Origin: Acanthopleura granulata
Lineage: Eukaryota > Mollusca > Polyplacophora > Chitonida > Chitonidae
NCBI GenBank assembly: GCA_016165875.1
Contig: JABBOT010000014.1
Location: forward strand, 1 to 64,000
Direction: 5' to 3'
DNA: 64,000 nucleotides
Below are positions 61,801-64,000 of the stretch, one piece after another (within the stretch, counting starts at the first letter, position 1; each line of letters starts with the position of its first letter). The notes beneath the pieces were generated by a model that saw nothing but the letters and a program-made list of their open reading frames with translations, was not told the DNA's origin and searched no databases. Both the position numbers and the translations under genes were made by a program.

Positions 61801-63612
61801 CACAATGAGCTAAGCAATCTGTTAAACTTGCGGCCTGAAAAGGCTTCTCAGTCTTGGATGTTTAACTATTAAATACTCAAATAACAAGCACCTCCACCAG
61901 AAAATTGAGATTTTTTATTTAACCATAAGTAAAGCTCTTTCTTTTAAGGTATAGGTTGTATAAATGTGTTCTTTTCTTTTAAAACCAACAGCCTTTGATA
62001 CCTCTGTTGTTTAAATGGAACTACAGACCTGTACATGTACATACATATACAATCACACTTCCAGTGCCGTGCAACTTCAGTAGTTGCTGGCATTAGTTCT
62101 AGCTGTAGCCATTTGTGAGTCTTGTATCATGATTGTGGCATTAATTCTAGCTGTAGCCATTTGTGAGTCTTTTATCATGATTGTGGCATTAATTCTAGCT
62201 GTAGCCATTTGTGAGTCTTTTATCATGATTGTGGCATTAATTCTAGCTGTAGCCATTTGTGAGTCTTTTATCATGATTGTGACATTAATTCTAGCTGTAG
62301 CCATTTGTGAGTCTTTTATCATGATTGTGGCATTAATTCTAGCTGTAGCCATTTGTGAGTCTTTTATCATGATTGTGGCATTAGTTAACCATGTAGTGAA
62401 TGAGGAGCCATTGCTGGCTTAGTTGTCTAAGATGACCTTCTTGGTGCAAATTTAATTGAGCACTGTTGTCTGGTTGTTGTGTATTCAGATATGAAGTTCC
62501 CACTAGTTCCCCTGCAGCACTACTTCAGGACATCTGTCCTGTGCCTGATGAAGTGGGGCAGCAGTTTTCCACATTTCTCAATTCTTAAATCTGACAGCCA
62601 GTATAGAATTGAAAAATAGTGGAGGGTGTAAGCCCTAATGAAATACCATATGGCTGAGAAATCATATGTTGTTTCCTTTGTTTTGATGTTAGAGAATAGG
62701 ATTAGCAGCAATCAGAAAGATGTCCAGGCTGTTTATGAATTGTTAAGATTTACCCAAACATAACTCATTCACATGTACCCTGTTGCTTAATAACATTACT
62801 CATTTTGAGTTTGAACACTTGTGGCATAGGGTTCCCGACAAAGGAAACTTGAAGCCAGGAAACTGAGGGAACAGAAGGAAGAAGAGGAGAAGTGTCAGAT
62901 TGATATAGAAGAGGCCAAGTTCCAGGCTGAGCAGAGGAAGGAAGCCATAGAGAAGGCCAGAACACAACAGTATTACCAGACAGACAGGGTCAAAGGTTTC
63001 CATGTAAGTCTGAGGCCGTCATGGGCCACATGAGTTTGCACTTTCATTCATTGTAAGCATTTGTTATCAAAATTGTAGTTTATTCTGCTTTTTTTCTTGC
63101 CAACTGATCATCTTCGCACAGCCTGCCAGGAGCAGTATTTGAAGATTAAGCCATCGTTAAAAACATATTTGTTGGGCACAAGAGAACCCATGAAGAGCAG
63201 TAACGTATTCTGTAAGCTTTTGGGGTTTGGGTCATTTTTGTTCTCTCTAGCTGTTGATGTCTTTTTAAGTGCTTTATGACCTATGCTATTCTTTTGGATA
63301 GAATTAGGTTTTCACCCAAGAAAGAATTTTTTAATGGTTGGCTCAGTGCATGATTATCAATCGAATGAGTATGTTGATCTTACTGTGTAAATCTGCTGTC
63401 CGAAAGGGAGCGTTACTGCTGACGGAGGTGCTGAAGGAGAGAGAGGCTCAGGTGGAGCTGAAGCAGCTGAGGAAGCTGGCCAGTGCAGGCCGGGAGAAAG
63501 AGTGGCTGGAGAAAGCACGCTATCAGTATGAGGCCTCCATCCAGGAGGACCAGCAAAACGCTGCCGAGAGGAACAGGAAAGCGCAGGAGAACGCAGCATT
63601 CCAGGCAGCTCA
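58895..63612 (+). CDS. CFAP210: CFAP210 (CCDC173), first four coding exons
   Basis: Four exons join in one frame. Exon 1 is 58895-58937 (MSGIKHGRRKGSVR, phase 1, donor GTATGC). Exon 2 is 60626-60861 (acceptor TATGCAG, donor GTAAGT). Exon 3 is 62830-63003 (acceptor GCATAG, donor GTAAGT). Exon 4 is 63407-63612 (acceptor CGAAAG, donor GTGAGT). The protein has DLRQVTVLGRGDWERI, then long charged helices rich in Glu, Lys, Arg and Gln (coiled coil), QQYYQTDRVKGFH, and ALLLTEVLKEREAQVELK. These match my memory of CFAP210/CCDC173, a coiled-coil microtubule inner protein of ciliary and flagellar doublets. Orthology was not checked by search. There is no signal peptide or membrane segment. The gene continues past the window. 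It is transcribed away from the phosphatase gene. Exon 4 has the weakest acceptor. Confidence 0.8.
58938..60625 (+). other. CFAP210 intron 1
   Basis: 1,688 bp bounded by GTATGC and TATGCAG. It contains a small tandem run of GGTCAGTCTTG-like units at about 60325-60362 and nothing else I recognise. Confidence 0.75.
60862..62829 (+). other. CFAP210 intron 2, with minisatellite
   Basis: 1,968 bp between GTAAGT and GCATAG, holding the 48-bp minisatellite listed separately. No other exon-like sequence seen. Confidence 0.75.
62087..62385 (+). repeat. 48-bp minisatellite, six copies
   Basis: Units start at 62091, 62139, 62187, 62235, 62283 and 62331 (CATTAATTCTAGCTGTAGCC...), with a partial seventh at 62379. 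Only a few differences are seen: TTAGTTCT and CTTGTATC in the first unit, GACATT before the fifth. Because 48 is a multiple of 3, long frames stay open on both strands, but they are repeat artefacts inside an intron. Confidence 0.95.
63004..63406 (+). other. CFAP210 intron 3
   Basis: 403 bp from GTAAGT to CGAAAG; no further features. Confidence 0.65.
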
Positions 63613-64000
63613 GTGAGTTTATTAACAGGCTTAGTGTTCTTGTTTGCTGTCTGATGTTGTTTTCCAGAATTTTTCACTGTAGACTTATACAAAGCAGACC
63701 AGAGAAGATTTATGGGTCAAGTCATCTGGAGTGCCACTGCCTTTTGCCAGATACCTTATAGAATTTCCTGACATAAAGCAGCAGCCAAACCACTGAGAGC
63801 TTAATTTGAACATGCACCATCATTAATCATGGGGAGGCCTGACCTGACATCAGGGATGAGCACAGTCATAAGGCAGTTCCAAATCGAATTTTCTCTATCA
63901 CTGTGCAGAATGCTATTCATCATTAATCGTTTTGGGAGTTAATCCATTAATGCAAACATTTTGAGGAGTTTCTACAATGAATTCAAAGTAACATTAGAGT
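63613..64000 (+). other. CFAP210 intron 4, start
   Basis: Begins GTGAGT and runs to the window end without another exon I can recognise. Confidence 0.65.

Noticed and set aside
62077..62422. Repetitive hydrophobic frame and its antisense partner
   Set aside because: Product of a 48-bp repeat (multiple of 3) inside a CFAP210 intron.

Overview
This is animal nuclear DNA: it has spliced genes, pol III tRNA genes, LINEs, SINEs and Penelope-like elements. The tRNA-derived SINE families with CATTCATT tails, and LINEs ending in a GGCGTTAA...(ATTC)n tail, are of the kind I associate with molluscs, so a gastropod (abalone-like) is my best guess. That is an inference; no species is proven.

Layout. 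(1) 1-2330: the 3' part of a Tx1/L1-type LINE on the + strand. Its poly(A) tail abuts nucleotide 23 of a tRNA-Asn gene. (2) 2331 to about 33642: a 31-kb tandem array holding 35 tRNA-Asn loci, all on the + strand. Seventeen match the array consensus over all 74 nt and carry anticodon GTT. The rest have point changes, truncations or deletions, and one has anticodon TTT. Units are built from a tRNA module, a spacer with a decayed second tRNA-Asn, and an upstream flank. Larger blocks repeat with periods of 1,791, 4,938 and 2,171 bp. A SINE and a Penelope fragment have inserted into the array. (3) 33963-50350: a graveyard of transposons. Two copies of one I/Nimb-like LINE (ORF1 with zinc knuckles, ORF2 with endonuclease-RT-RNase H) face away from a core of DIRS-like, Tc1-like and two Penelope-like remnants, making a 16-kb inverted-repeat structure. 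(4) 50351-56468: mostly featureless AT-rich DNA with a SINE that contains a MITE-like insert. (5) 56469-64000: two host genes, divergently transcribed. They are a PHOSPHO1/PHOSPHO2-family HAD phosphatase (- strand, one coding exon) and the first four coding exons of CFAP210 (CCDC173), a ciliary protein (+ strand, continuing past the window).

How the parts relate. The array looks like a multicopy pol III locus kept uniform by unequal exchange, with homogeneous interior copies and decayed copies at the right edge. It also serves as a landing site for retroelements. The PHOSPHO/CFAP210 pair recalls the human chromosome 2q31 arrangement, so this end of the window is probably ancient conserved synteny, while the rest is repeat-driven.
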